Positions 42,929-52,154 are shown, numbered from the stretch's first letter. The stretch is DNA of 64,000 bases from CALKJP01 sp046299555 (GCA_046299555.1 JBKBHS010000002.1:62001-126000); one strand, 5' to 3'. Notes: generated by a model not told the origin, from the letters alone. Translations and numbers: made by a program.

Positions 42929-44389
42929 TTAACGAGGCATGGTGTATAAGTCGTCAGCTTCGCTGCCGTATTGATTTTTACCCGCCTTTTCATCATAAAG
43001 GTCGTAAACAACAGTGTTGCGTTTATTTAGCTCAACTTGCCAACGTGGATTTTGTATTTCTCCAAACATATCAGAATGTAATAACTGAAAATCGTTGGTT
43101 ACCAAGTCGGGATTATAAAACACAAAGCGTCTGTTTGTAAAATTACCTATTTTGTGATAATGCCAAATTTCATAAGGATATGCGTTGGGTTCGTTATATC
43201 TCTGTGAAATTGCATTAGGTGGGCCATATTTTAAATAAATCCTTCCTCGGTCGGTTTCATACCCTTTTTTAATTTTGGTGCTGTACGCTTTTTGAACTTT
43301 ATAAACTTCTTCTTTGTATTGAAGCCAAGCTAATTCAGGAGCTGCAGGACTCTTAGTATTCCAGAAATTATAAAAAAATTGTTGTTTTAACTTTAATTCT
43401 CCTCCTTTTAATTGATTTTCGGCAAAAACTTGATCGGCACGACTTAAAATTGGTCTTAAACAACGAATGTATTCATCAATACTATCCTGAGGTATTAAAT
43501 TAGCAAATGTGTTTTCAATGTTTATGGTGGCTAAATCATTTAAGTTTAATTCTGCCGATGCGTTTACTCGCTGAAAATAAATTCTTTTTTCGGCAAGTAT
43601 AACATTGGTTTTGCTTTTAATTTCAATAGCAAGACTATAATTTCCGGTTGGTAATTTGTCTATAGGCATTTCAGAAAACAATACAACTACATCGGCACTA
43701 TTTTTTCGAGAAAATGAATTGAAATTTGATAATTTAACACCTGTTTCTGCCGATTCTATAAAGTAACTGGCTAAGAATTTTTCATCTACTCCTAATACTT
43801 GCAGCGTATTATATATTTCTACATAAAAAATAAGTTTTGATACGCTTTGAGGATAAAAATTTGAAATATATGGAACTAAATCATAACCGCTTTTAGATAA
43901 TATATTGGGCTTTATAGTGGGTGTATATGATTCAATAAAACAGATATCAGAAATTTGCACTTCGTTATCAGTATAGTTTAGTTGAATGGAATCATTATAA
44001 AATAAAGTGTCTTTTACATTATTTAAATCTACTATTTGTAAATCAAATAAATAGTTTCCATTAGGCAAACTAAAACGTTGCTGGTCAATAAAGTTGGGCT
44101 TATTTTTTATTGAATCAAGAGTTTCAGGGCTATTAAGTATATATTTTTTAAAATCAACTATTTTTTCCGCTTGCTTAAATAGCATAGTAATTTCAAGTTC
44201 AGCTTTAGAATATCCTTTTTGAGTAGATTTATATTTTACTGAATTACCAATTACTGATAAATATATTTCAACATAAGGATTTTGTTTAGGTAAGTGAAAC
44301 GTACTGTAATTAAAATATACCTGAGGTTTTAAAGCAAGTACCTGCAATGAAATTAAAATTGTAAACAGAAAGAAAAGGTGGCGTTTCAT
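42929..44389 (-). CDS. GWxTD-domain secreted protein
   Basis: The product (486 residues from the ATG at 44389; the upstream TTG is unlikely) has a signal peptide ending near QVLALK. Most of it consists of beta-rich domains. The C-terminal part from about 370 carries GYETDRGRIYLKYGPPN, the GWxTD motif with Tyr in place of Trp, followed by YPYEIWHYHKIGNFTNRRFVFYN, which is typical. GWxTD proteins are periplasmic or outer-membrane proteins of unknown function common in Bacteroidota. No catalytic residues were seen. Confidence 0.82.
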   Translation of the reverse strand: MKRHLFFLFTILISLQVLALKPQVYFNYSTFHLPKQNPYVEIYLSVIGNSVKYKSTQKGYSKAELEITMLFKQAEKIVDFKKYILNSPETLDSIKNKPNFIDQQRFSLPNGNYLFDLQIVDLNNVKDTLFYNDSIQLNYTDNEVQISDICFIESYTPTIKPNILSKSGYDLVPYISNFYPQSVSKLIFYVEIYNTLQVLGVDEKFLASYFIESAETGVKLSNFNSFSRKNSADVVVLFSEMPIDKLPTGNYSLAIEIKSKTNVILAEKRIYFQRVNASAELNLNDLATINIENTFANLIPQDSIDEYIRCLRPILSRADQVFAENQLKGGELKLKQQFFYNFWNTKSPAAPELAWLQYKEEVYKVQKAYSTKIKKGYETDRGRIYLKYGPPNAISQRYNEPNAYPYEIWHYHKIGNFTNRRFVFYNPDLVTNDFQLLHSDMFGEIQNPRWQVELNKRNTVVYDLYDEKAGKNQYGSEADDLYTMPR

Positions 44390-44527
44390 TGAAAAATTTA
44401 ACAAGTATGAATATATGAAAGTTTCTTTAAAAATTACTATGCTGTAAAATTACAAAAAACAATAGCGTGATAAACAGCATTTTTTGTAAAAAAAACAAAA
44501 AAATGTAGCGGATATTTATTTTTCTTA

Positions 44528-44535
44528 TAATTTTG
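44528..44535 (+). promoter_or_regulatory. -7 element TAATTTTG for tRNA-Ser
   Basis: The motif ends only five bases before the mature 5' end of tRNA-Ser, so the precursor would have little or no 5' leader. Confidence 0.5.
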
Positions 44536-44540
44536 CGCCC

Positions 44541-44626
<86 letters not shown>

Positions 44627-44627
44627 T

Positions 44628-44658
44628 AAAGCCGGCCTAATGTAGGTCGGCTTTTTTT
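44628..44658 (+). terminator. Terminator after tRNA-Ser
   Basis: AAAGCCGGCC and the following GGTCGGCTTT form a stem with a short loop and end in a T run. Confidence 0.85.
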
Positions 44659-44779
44659 ATGTTTCTTTGATCTTAAAATATTATTTAATTTTTATCTTCT
44701 TAAAATTTTAAAGCATGCAATATTTATTTATGGTAATTTAGTATTTTAAAAAATTTTCTAATATTTATTAGTATTTTAA

Positions 44780-45817
44780 ATGTCGTATAGAATTATCGTA
44801 TTTTTAATTTCCTTTTATATAATCATACCCAATCAATGTTTTTCAGGTATCGATACAACACGAATAGGGCGTTTTAGTACAAATTTGCTAATTAAACCCA
44901 TAATAATTAATACAGGCCTAAATATCAGTATGCGCCCAAGAGAATCTAAAATCTCAACATTCGACAAATCAGTAACCACAAATATTCGAACCAATTATAA
45001 TGCTTATATTCCAACATATACGGGAGTTGCATTTAGTTTGTATGGGCTTGGATTTTCATTTGCATTAGGCTCTAATTCAACCTACATTAATAAAAATGAA
45101 TGGGTAGCTACAGATGTAACAGACATTCGATTGAATTTTTACAGAACATGGATAGGTTACGAAGCCTATTTTCAAAACTATAATTCGCTTTACAGAAATG
45201 AAATAACAGGCAATCCTTTTACAGGCGGTGTGGGCAATAATTCAATTTATTCTGCAAGTACTAATTTTATAAATTCAGGTATTAATTTGTATTTGATACC
45301 TAATTTTTATCGTTATTCGTACAATGCAGCTTTTAATAATACTGAGTTTCAAAAAAAATCAGCTTCATCATTTATATACTTAAATATGCTAAACTTTCAA
45401 TCTTTAGCAGATAAAGAAGGTCTAATTCCTTTAAATCAACAATTAAATTATGAAGAATTTGGGTTTTTAAAATACAACACTGCTTTTTCATATGCATTTT
45501 TGCCGGGATATGCTTTTACTTTAGTGGCAGGAAAAGCATATTTTTCATTGCTGAGTACAATAGGTGCAGGATTTATGGCTCAGCGATTTAAAACATTTTC
45601 AACTAAAAGCAATTTAGATATTACATTTAACAGTCGTTCAAGAGCATCTGTAGGTTTTAATTCAAAGTATTTCTTTACAGGTGTTTATGCTAGTTATGAT
45701 TATATGCAATATAGTCTTAAGAAAATCCAATTCAGACGAAATGATTATACAATAGGAGCCTATCTTGGCTTTCGATTAATAAAATTAAAAAAGGAAAAAA
45801 TTAAAGTAGTTAAATAA
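44780..45817 (+). CDS. DUF4421-like outer-membrane beta-barrel protein
   Basis: The 345-residue protein has a signal peptide (to about 23, NQCFSG) and then alternating amphipathic strands over its full length (GVAFSLYGLGFSFALG, IRLNFYRTWIGYEAYFQNY, YRYSYNAAFNN, TIGAYLGFRLIKLKK), the look of an outer-membrane barrel. The opening IDTTRIGRFSTNLLIKP and GRAW-like aromatic pattern resemble DUF4421 proteins of Bacteroidota. The substrate, if any, is unknown. It stands alone after tRNA-Ser. Confidence 0.65.
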   Translation: MSYRIIVFLISFYIIIPNQCFSGIDTTRIGRFSTNLLIKPIIINTGLNISMRPRESKISTFDKSVTTNIRTNYNAYIPTYTGVAFSLYGLGFSFALGSNSTYINKNEWVATDVTDIRLNFYRTWIGYEAYFQNYNSLYRNEITGNPFTGGVGNNSIYSASTNFINSGINLYLIPNFYRYSYNAAFNNTEFQKKSASSFIYLNMLNFQSLADKEGLIPLNQQLNYEEFGFLKYNTAFSYAFLPGYAFTLVAGKAYFSLLSTIGAGFMAQRFKTFSTKSNLDITFNSRSRASVGFNSKYFFTGVYASYDYMQYSLKKIQFRRNDYTIGAYLGFRLIKLKKEKIKVVK

Positions 45818-45965
45818 TCTTCATGGTCTTTTGCAAATTCATTTTGCTATATGTAGTTTCGTAAACTAAAATATAAAATGATGAAACGAGTATGATTTGT
45901 TAATTTAAAAATGATGAAAATTTATTATGCGAGTTTCATCTAATCATTTATAAAAATATTTTCGA

Positions 45966-47048
45966 ATGAAAAATACTGCATTAACACATAAACATATTTC
46001 GCTTGGTGCTAAAATGGTTCCATTTGCTGGATATAATATGCCGGTTCAATATACGGGTATAGTTGAAGAACACTTAACAGTTAGAAATGGAGTAGGAGTG
46101 TTTGATGTTTCACATATGGGAGAATTTATTTTAAAAGGTGAAAAAGCGCTTGATTTAATTCAAAGAGTAACATCAAACGATGCGTCAGTATTAGTGGACG
46201 GAAAAGTCCAATATTCTTGTATGCCTAACGATAAAGGCGGAATTGTTGATGATTTATTAGTTTATCGAATAGATGCTCAAACCTATATGTTAGTGGTAAA
46301 TGCATCCAATATAGAAAAAGACTGGAAATGGATTTCGCAGCACAATTCCTTCGGTGTTGAAATGAAAGATATTTCTGATAAAACCTCTTTATTGGCAATT
46401 CAAGGTCCCAAAGCGGCTCAGGCATTGCAACCATTAACAGATATAGATTTATCAAGCATGCAATATTATACATTTAAAAAAGGAAAATTTGCAGGAATTG
46501 ATAATGTACTAGTTTCTGCAACCGGATATACAGGAGCAGGTGGATTTGAGATTTATTTTGAAAATGAATATGCCGAAAAAATATGGGATGCCATTTTTGA
46601 AGCAGGAAAAGAGTTTGGTATAAAACCAATAGGATTAGGTGCACGAGATACACTGCGTTTAGAGATGGGTTTTTGTTTATACGGAAACGATATAGACGAT
46701 ACTACTTCCCCTATTGAAGCAGGATTAGGATGGATTACCAAGTTTACAAAACCGTTTATCAACAGCGAAGCATTATTAGCTCAGAAGAATAGTGGTGTAA
46801 CAAGGAAATTAGTAGGATTTGAAATGATTGACAGAGGTATTCCTCGTCATGGATACGAAATAAAAGATGCACAAGGAAATAAAATTGGTGTTGTAACATC
46901 AGGTACACAATCGCCAAGTTTAAACAAGGCAATTGGCATGGGATACGTTAAATCCGATTATGCCAATCCTAATACAGAAATTTATATTCAAATAAGAGAT
47001 AAAGGAATAAAAGCTAAAGTTGTTAAAATTCCTTTTATAAAAAAATAA
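45966..47048 (+). CDS. gcvT: Glycine cleavage system T protein (aminomethyltransferase)
   Basis: GcvT moves the methylene group from the aminomethyl-lipoyl H protein to tetrahydrofolate and releases ammonia. The 360-residue protein shows the folate-binding pattern: MVPFAGYNMPVQY at 20-32, FDVSHMGEF, the LVVNASNIEKDW segment with the conserved Asp, and ATGYTGAGGFEIYF and LGARDTLRLEMGFCLYG. The C-terminal barrel ends in GMGYVKSDYA. Length is normal. gcvH and gcvP are not nearby. comB follows after two bases, implying co-transcription. Confidence 0.95.
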   Translation: MKNTALTHKHISLGAKMVPFAGYNMPVQYTGIVEEHLTVRNGVGVFDVSHMGEFILKGEKALDLIQRVTSNDASVLVDGKVQYSCMPNDKGGIVDDLLVYRIDAQTYMLVVNASNIEKDWKWISQHNSFGVEMKDISDKTSLLAIQGPKAAQALQPLTDIDLSSMQYYTFKKGKFAGIDNVLVSATGYTGAGGFEIYFENEYAEKIWDAIFEAGKEFGIKPIGLGARDTLRLEMGFCLYGNDIDDTTSPIEAGLGWITKFTKPFINSEALLAQKNSGVTRKLVGFEMIDRGIPRHGYEIKDAQGNKIGVVTSGTQSPSLNKAIGMGYVKSDYANPNTEIYIQIRDKGIKAKVVKIPFIKK

Positions 47049-47050
47049 AA

Positions 47051-47776
47051 ATGCCAAGAATAGAAGTAATATTTAGCCCGGCATTATATGCATATCGCGA
47101 ATTAGAAGATAGTGTTGTGGTTGTAATTGATATATTACGAGCAACTTCGGCTATTTGCACAGCCTTTGAGTATGGAGTAAAAGAATTTATACCTGTAGCA
47201 ACAATTGATGAAGCCTATGCTTATAAACAAAAAGGCTATTTAGTTGGCGCTGAAAGAAATGCCATAAAACTTGATTGGGCAGACTTTGGAAATTCACCTT
47301 ACGATTACATGGGAGATCATGTAAAAGATAAAACAATTGTTCTTACAACTACAAATGGTACACAAGCGGTGGATGTGGCGCGTAATGCATATAAGGTAGT
47401 GATAGGTTCCTTTTTAAACATTTCTGCTATTTGTAATTGGCTCGAAAAACAAGATAAAGATTTGGTATTATTATGTTCAGGTTGGAAAAACAGATTTAAT
47501 TTAGAAGATACCTTATTTGCAGGCGCAGTTATTACCGAATTAACTAAACGAAAAGCTTATGACGAATTAACAGATTCAGCGCTATCAGTAGGCTATTTAT
47601 ATGAAATGGCTAAGGATGATCCATATAAATTTTTAGCTAATTCATCACATAGAAGAAGAATGGCTAAACTAAATTTAAAAAAAGATATTCGATATTGTTT
47701 ACAATTAGATAAAACTAAAATTATTCCAACACTTCAAGGAGAAACAATAATAAAGCTTGAAGAAGTTTTAACTTAG
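47051..47776 (+). CDS. comB: 2-phosphosulfolactate phosphatase ComB family
   Basis: The 241-residue protein matches ComB: VVVIDILRATSAICTAFEYG near 24-43, GAERNAIKLDWADFGNSP near 74-91 and VLTTTNGTQAVD near 98-109, with CSGWKNRFNLEDTLFAGA. In methanogens the enzyme converts phosphosulfolactate to sulfolactate for coenzyme M; in bacteria the homologue's role is often unclear. Bacteroidota make sulfonolipids from cysteate, so a link to sulfonate metabolism is possible but only inferred. It is the second gene of an operon with gcvT and converges with the ZIP gene, overlapping it by nine bases. Confidence 0.85.
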   Translation: MPRIEVIFSPALYAYRELEDSVVVVIDILRATSAICTAFEYGVKEFIPVATIDEAYAYKQKGYLVGAERNAIKLDWADFGNSPYDYMGDHVKDKTIVLTTTNGTQAVDVARNAYKVVIGSFLNISAICNWLEKQDKDLVLLCSGWKNRFNLEDTLFAGAVITELTKRKAYDELTDSALSVGYLYEMAKDDPYKFLANSSHRRRMAKLNLKKDIRYCLQLDKTKIIPTLQGETIIKLEEVLT

Positions 47777-48592
47777 CCCAACATCAAGCATCATCATTAC
47801 CAAAAATCCTGCAATTAATCCTAATGTAGCAATATCGGTGTTTTTATCTCTTTGCGTTTCGGGAACAACTTCTTCAATTACCACATAAATCATTGCCCCT
47901 GCAGCAAATGCCAATGCATAGGGTAATATGGGTTGTATGTAAAAAACTGCTAATGCCCCAATAATACCTGCAACAGGTTCAACAATAGCAGAAAGTTGAC
48001 CATACCAGAAACTTTTTAAACGGCTTAAGCCCATTCTTCTTAATGGCATAGCAACGGCTATTCCTTCCGGAAAATTTTGAAGTGCAATTCCAATAGCAAG
48101 TGCAATTGCTCCTCCCATGCTGGCGTGAGGTAAATCTGCAGCTACAGCACCAAAGGCAACTCCTACCGCTAATCCTTCAGGAATATTATGCAATGTAATA
48201 GCTAAAACCAATAAAGTTGTACTATGCCAATTGGTTTGTATTCCTTCATTTTCTTCTTCGCCAAAATTGATATGTAAATGAGGAAGAAATTTGTCTAATA
48301 CAAATAAAAATAATGCTCCACTTAAAAATCCAATAGCCGCTGGAAACCAACTGGCAATAGCATGTCCTTCTGACATTTCTATAGCTGGTGCCAACAGTGA
48401 CCAGTAGCTTGCAGCAAGCATTACTCCTCCTGTAAAACCCAATAAACCATCCATTAATCTTCGATTCATGGTTTTAAAAAAGAAAACACTTGATGCTCCA
48501 AGTGCTGTTATTAACCAGGTAAATGTGGTGGCAGAAAATGCTTGGAGAATTGGACTAAGTGATGAAAAATATTCTTTCAGTAAATCTACCAT
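47768..48592 (-). CDS. ZIP-family divalent metal transporter
   Basis: The 274-residue membrane protein has about eight helices. The paired metal-site helices are clear: TLHNIPEGLAVGVAFG near 140-155 and IALQNFPEGIAVAMPLR near 180-196. The domain order fits the GufA/ZIP11 branch. The transporter would move Zn, Fe or Mn ions across the inner membrane. It starts three bases after the stop of the DtxR-type regulator, so metal-dependent control is likely. Direction and metal preference cannot be read from sequence. Confidence 0.9.
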   Translation of the reverse strand: MVDLLKEYFSSLSPILQAFSATTFTWLITALGASSVFFFKTMNRRLMDGLLGFTGGVMLAASYWSLLAPAIEMSEGHAIASWFPAAIGFLSGALFLFVLDKFLPHLHINFGEEENEGIQTNWHSTTLLVLAITLHNIPEGLAVGVAFGAVAADLPHASMGGAIALAIGIALQNFPEGIAVAMPLRRMGLSRLKSFWYGQLSAIVEPVAGIIGALAVFYIQPILPYALAFAAGAMIYVVIEEVVPETQRDKNTDIATLGLIAGFLVMMMLDVGLS

Positions 48593-48595
48593 ACA

Positions 48596-49267
48596 TTATT
48601 TATTTAATACTTTTTTGATGTATAAATTACCTGCTACTTTTTCAGAAATTGTAATTTCTTGTTTTTTATCGCACTTTAACTTTACGGAATTATCCCACTC
48701 AAATACTTTTAAAACTTTAATATGAGTCCCTAATAATAAATCAGTATTTTCCAAATAACGTAAAAAATCAGGATGATGTTCTTTAACTCCAACAATAATA
48801 CCACTTTCACCAACTTTTAAATCTTTTACCGATACTTCTTTATGATGATAAATTTTTCCGTCTTTATCCGGTATAGGATCACCGTGCGGGTCAAACTGAG
48901 GAAAATTTAAAAAACGATCTAAGTGTTCTATTAATTTTTCAGAGTTGATATGTTCCAATTCTTCGGCTATATCATGTACTTCATCCCATTTAAAGTTTAA
49001 GTGGTTTACAAGAAAAACTTCCCATAAACGATGTTTTCGAATGATGTTTATGGCTATTTTTTTCCCTTTACCGGTAAGCTCTGCACCTTGATATTTTTCG
49101 TAACGTATTAATTTTTTTTCTGCTAATTTTTTTAACATATCAGTAACAGAACTTGCTTTTGTAGATAACTTTTCGGCAATGGCATTTGTGCTTACAGATT
49201 GATTTTCTGAACTACTAAGTATATAAATAGCTTTTAAATAATTTTCTTCTGTAAATGATTGCATCAA
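48596..49267 (-). CDS. DtxR/MntR-family metal-dependent transcriptional regulator
   Basis: The 223-residue protein has a winged helix (TEENYLKAIYILSS near 5-18, AEKLSTKASSVTDMLKKLAEKKLI), a dimerisation/metal domain with VFLVNHLNFKWDEVHDIAEELEHI containing the Glu/His ligands of the family, and a C-terminal FeoA/SH3-like domain from about 150. It would repress metal-uptake genes when loaded with Mn or Fe. It forms an operon with the ZIP gene and is divergent from the TonB-dependent receptor; a palindrome in the shared region is a good operator candidate. Start may be either of two adjacent ATGs. Confidence 0.92.
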   Translation of the reverse strand: MMQSFTEENYLKAIYILSSSENQSVSTNAIAEKLSTKASSVTDMLKKLAEKKLIRYEKYQGAELTGKGKKIAINIIRKHRLWEVFLVNHLNFKWDEVHDIAEELEHINSEKLIEHLDRFLNFPQFDPHGDPIPDKDGKIYHHKEVSVKDLKVGESGIIVGVKEHHPDFLRYLENTDLLLGTHIKVLKVFEWDNSVKLKCDKKQEITISEKVAGNLYIKKVLNK

Positions 49268-49284
49268 TTTTATTTTGATACTTA

Positions 49285-49292
49285 CAAAAGTA
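49285..49292 (-). promoter_or_regulatory. -7 element TACTTTTG for the dtxR-ZIP operon
   Basis: On the minus strand the motif ends 17 bases before the regulator ATG. Confidence 0.45.
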
Positions 49293-49318
49293 ATAAATTA
49301 AAATAATATAAAAAATAA

Positions 49319-49334
49319 TTTAGATATGTCTAAA
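49319..49334. promoter_or_regulatory. Candidate DtxR/MntR-type operator palindrome
   Basis: TTTAGA-TATG-TCTAAA has perfect 6-bp arms around four central bases, the size and style of DtxR-family boxes (TTAGG-like arms). It lies between the divergent starts and just upstream of the receptor's -7 element at 49340-49347, where a bound repressor would block RNA polymerase. Assignment rests on position and form only. Confidence 0.6.
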
Positions 49335-49339
49335 AAATA

Positions 49340-49347
49340 TATTTTTG
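49340..49347 (+). promoter_or_regulatory. -7 element TATTTTTG for the TonB-dependent receptor
   Basis: The motif ends seven bases before the ATG at 49355 and five bases after the operator palindrome. Confidence 0.5.
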
Positions 49348-49354
49348 TTGTCTA

Positions 49355-51553
49355 ATGAAAAAAATAATTTTAGTTAATTTAATTCTTTTACCCTTTGTTT
49401 TATTTGCACAATCTGCAATTATTGAAGGTAAAATTACTTCACATTCCAATGCTGTTCCATATGCCAATATTGGTATTAAAGGAACAACAACCGGTACTGC
49501 ATCAAATGAAAATGGATATTATATACTTAAAAATTTACCGGAAGGAGAAATAGAAATTATTGTTTCAGCAATCGGATTTGAAAAAGGCAGAAAAAAAATT
49601 AAAACTGAAAATGGGAAAGTAATAAGACTTGATTTTGAACTAAAACCAATGGCAGCAGAATTAAATCCGGTAGTGATAAGTGGTACTATGAAAGAAAATT
49701 TTGTATCAGCATCTCCGGTTAAAGTTGAAGTAATAAGTTCACAATTTTTGCAGAAAAATCCTACTAATAATGTTATGGAGGCGTTGCAAACAATTAATGG
49801 GGTGCAGGAGCAGATTTCATGTGGTGTTTGTGGAACCTCAGATATTCATATAAATGGAATGGAAGGTCCTTATACTTTAGTCTTAATTGATGGTATGCCT
49901 GTTATGAGTTCGCTTGCATCGGTTTATGGATTAAATGGAATTGCTACATCAATAATTGATCGAATAGAAATTATAAAAGGTCCTTCTTCTACCTTATATG
50001 GAACTGAAGCAGTTGGCGGATTAATTAATATTATTACTAAAAGTCCTGAAAATATGCCACGTTTGTTTATTAACTCTTTTGCTACTTCACACCAAGAATT
50101 TAATAATGATATTGCTTATACATTCAAAGCTAAAAGAGCTGAGGGAACACTTAGTATCAATCACTACTTTAATCAAAAATTTATTGATGAAAATAATGAT
50201 AATTTCTCTGATGTAACATTGAATAATCGTTTATCACTATTTAATAAATGGAATATTAAAAGAAAAAGTAACAAAACCTTTATGCTATCAGCCAAGTATT
50301 ATTTTGAAGATAGATTTGGCGGTACAAGAGAGTGGGAAAAGAAATATAGAGGCAGTGATAGTATTTATGGCGAATCAATATATACCAACCGTATTGAATT
50401 TATTTCAAGTTATACCTTACCTGTAAAAGAAGATATAAGATGGGATGTTTCCTATAATCATCATCAACAAAATTCTTATTATGGTAATACTTTATATGAT
50501 GCTGAACAACAAATATTTTTTTCAAATCTGGTATGGAATAAAAAAGTAGGAGCAAGGCATGATGTATTAAGTGGACTTTCATTCCGACATCAGTTTTATG
50601 ACGATAATTCTCCTGCTACAGCTAAAGCCGAACATATTTATATACCTGGAGTTTTTATTCAGAATGAATTTGCATTAACAGAAAAATGGATGTTACTTAG
50701 CGGAGCCAGATTAGACTATCATAATTATCATGGTGCAATTTTTTCTCCAAGAATAAATCTTAAATACAAGCCCGGTATATACACTACTATGCGTTTAAAC
50801 TCAGGTACAGGATTTAGAACCGTAAATTTATTTACCGAAGAACATGCTGCTTTAACAGGTGCCAGAACAGTGGTCATTAAAAATCAATTGAAGCCTGAAG
50901 AATCATATAATATCAATTTTAATATTAATCATATTTTCAATATAGGCATGAGCTCTTGTACTTTTGATGGAGATATTTTTTATTCCTACTTTAAAAATAA
51001 AGTTATTCCTGATTACGATAGCAATCCGCAATTAATTATATACGATAATCTTAAAGGTAATGCTATTTCCAGAGGCTTTGCATTAAATTTTAATCAGCAT
51101 TTTAAATTTCCATTTTCGTATACTATTGGAGCAACTTTTATGGAGGTATATCAAAATGAGCCTGATTCGAACGATGCATTAATTAAAACCCCTCAATTAT
51201 TTGCACCCATATTTTCCGCTGTATATTCCTTTTCATATAAAATAAATTCAGCAAATATAAATATAGATGTTACAGGAAGAATTACAGGGCCAATTCATTT
51301 GCCTGAATTTCCGGCTCCTTTTGATAGGCCAACAGTATCAGAATGGTTTAATCAAACTAATATTCAATTAACAAAAATTATTTCAAAAAAAATTGAACTA
51401 TATGTGGGAGTAAAAAATCTATTTGATTATACGCAAGAAAGTCCGCTTATTGATCCTCAAAATCCTTTCGGACCAAATTTTGATACGTCTTATGCTTATG
51501 GCCCTTTACAAGGAAGAAGATTTTTGGTTGGTTGCCGATTTAACTTCAATTAA
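49355..51553 (+). CDS. TonB-dependent outer-membrane receptor, probably metal-related
   Basis: The 732-residue receptor has a signal peptide (to about 19, LFAQ) and a carboxypeptidase-like domain at about 21-97 (IEGKITSHSNAVPYANIGIKG, NENGYYILKNLPEGE). The plug runs to about 230 and includes DGMPVMSSLASVYGLNGI and RIEIIKGPSSTLYGTEAVGGLINI; the barrel ends in RRFLVGCRFNF. The plug contains a CGVCG motif (Cys156, Cys159), an unusual pair for a plug domain. It is divergent from a DtxR-type regulator/ZIP operon with an operator between, so uptake of a metal or metal chelate is inferred. Confidence 0.88.
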   Translation: MKKIILVNLILLPFVLFAQSAIIEGKITSHSNAVPYANIGIKGTTTGTASNENGYYILKNLPEGEIEIIVSAIGFEKGRKKIKTENGKVIRLDFELKPMAAELNPVVISGTMKENFVSASPVKVEVISSQFLQKNPTNNVMEALQTINGVQEQISCGVCGTSDIHINGMEGPYTLVLIDGMPVMSSLASVYGLNGIATSIIDRIEIIKGPSSTLYGTEAVGGLINIITKSPENMPRLFINSFATSHQEFNNDIAYTFKAKRAEGTLSINHYFNQKFIDENNDNFSDVTLNNRLSLFNKWNIKRKSNKTFMLSAKYYFEDRFGGTREWEKKYRGSDSIYGESIYTNRIEFISSYTLPVKEDIRWDVSYNHHQQNSYYGNTLYDAEQQIFFSNLVWNKKVGARHDVLSGLSFRHQFYDDNSPATAKAEHIYIPGVFIQNEFALTEKWMLLSGARLDYHNYHGAIFSPRINLKYKPGIYTTMRLNSGTGFRTVNLFTEEHAALTGARTVVIKNQLKPEESYNINFNINHIFNIGMSSCTFDGDIFYSYFKNKVIPDYDSNPQLIIYDNLKGNAISRGFALNFNQHFKFPFSYTIGATFMEVYQNEPDSNDALIKTPQLFAPIFSAVYSFSYKINSANINIDVTGRITGPIHLPEFPAPFDRPTVSEWFNQTNIQLTKIISKKIELYVGVKNLFDYTQESPLIDPQNPFGPNFDTSYAYGPLQGRRFLVGCRFNFN

Positions 51554-51558
51554 TTTTT

Positions 51559-51566
51559 TACATTTG
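51559..51566 (+). promoter_or_regulatory. -7 element TACATTTG for the lipoprotein gene at 51584
   Basis: The motif ends 17 bases before the ATG, just after the receptor stop, so this gene need not depend on receptor transcription. Confidence 0.5.
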
Positions 51567-51583
51567 AAAAAAAAATTATAATA

Positions 51584-52099
51584 ATGAGAAAATCAATTTA
51601 CTTTATTTCTTCAGTAATTTTAATGGCATGTAATAATGCAGAAATCAAAGAAGAATTTAAAACTGATTTAGAAGAAAAATCGGTTTATACAGAAGTAAGT
51701 ATTAACAGAGATAATGAAGAACTTGCTATAGAAGAACAAGCTGATCCTGCAATTTTAGACTGGATTTTTGATGAACTTATTAATGATAAAAACGCAGAAA
51801 TTATAGATACCGAAGGAAACAAGTTGAACGAAGAAGGAATAAATAAAATTTTAAATAATGTTATAAAACGATTTGAAGAAGATCCCAATAAACCCGGTTC
51901 ATTCATTGAAATTACTGATACAGTAAAAATAACTAAAAAAGATGTTACAACATTAATTATGAAAGAATCATGGGAAATTGATAAATCTACCATGAAAATG
52001 AGAAAGAAAGTTGAAAAAATAGCACCTGTTATGACCATCTATGATGATAAAGGAAATTTAAGAGGAAGAATAATGTTATTTTGGGTAAAATTGAAATAA
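51584..52099 (+). CDS. Lipoprotein of unknown function
   Basis: The 171-residue product has a short lipoprotein signal ending in VILMAC (Cys16). An acidic linker (about 18-60) precedes a domain with DEGNKLNEEG-like loops (DTEGNKLNEEGINKILNNVIKR), ITDTVKITKKDVTTLIMKESWEID and a final strand GRIMLFWVKLK. No known motif was recognised. It follows the receptor by 30 bases with its own -7 element and is ended by a terminator. Any link to metal uptake is unproven. Confidence 0.65.
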   Translation: MRKSIYFISSVILMACNNAEIKEEFKTDLEEKSVYTEVSINRDNEELAIEEQADPAILDWIFDELINDKNAEIIDTEGNKLNEEGINKILNNVIKRFEEDPNKPGSFIEITDTVKITKKDVTTLIMKESWEIDKSTMKMRKKVEKIAPVMTIYDDKGNLRGRIMLFWVKLK

Positions 52100-52119
52100 G
52101 ATGTAATTTTTAATTTCAT

Positions 52120-52154
52120 AGCCTGTCATTATAACACAAATGGCAGGCTTTTTT
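52120..52154 (+). terminator. Terminator after the 51584 lipoprotein gene
   Basis: AGCCTGTCATT and AATGGCAGGCT form an 11-bp stem (one G-T pair) with an 8-base loop, followed by a T run. Confidence 0.85.
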
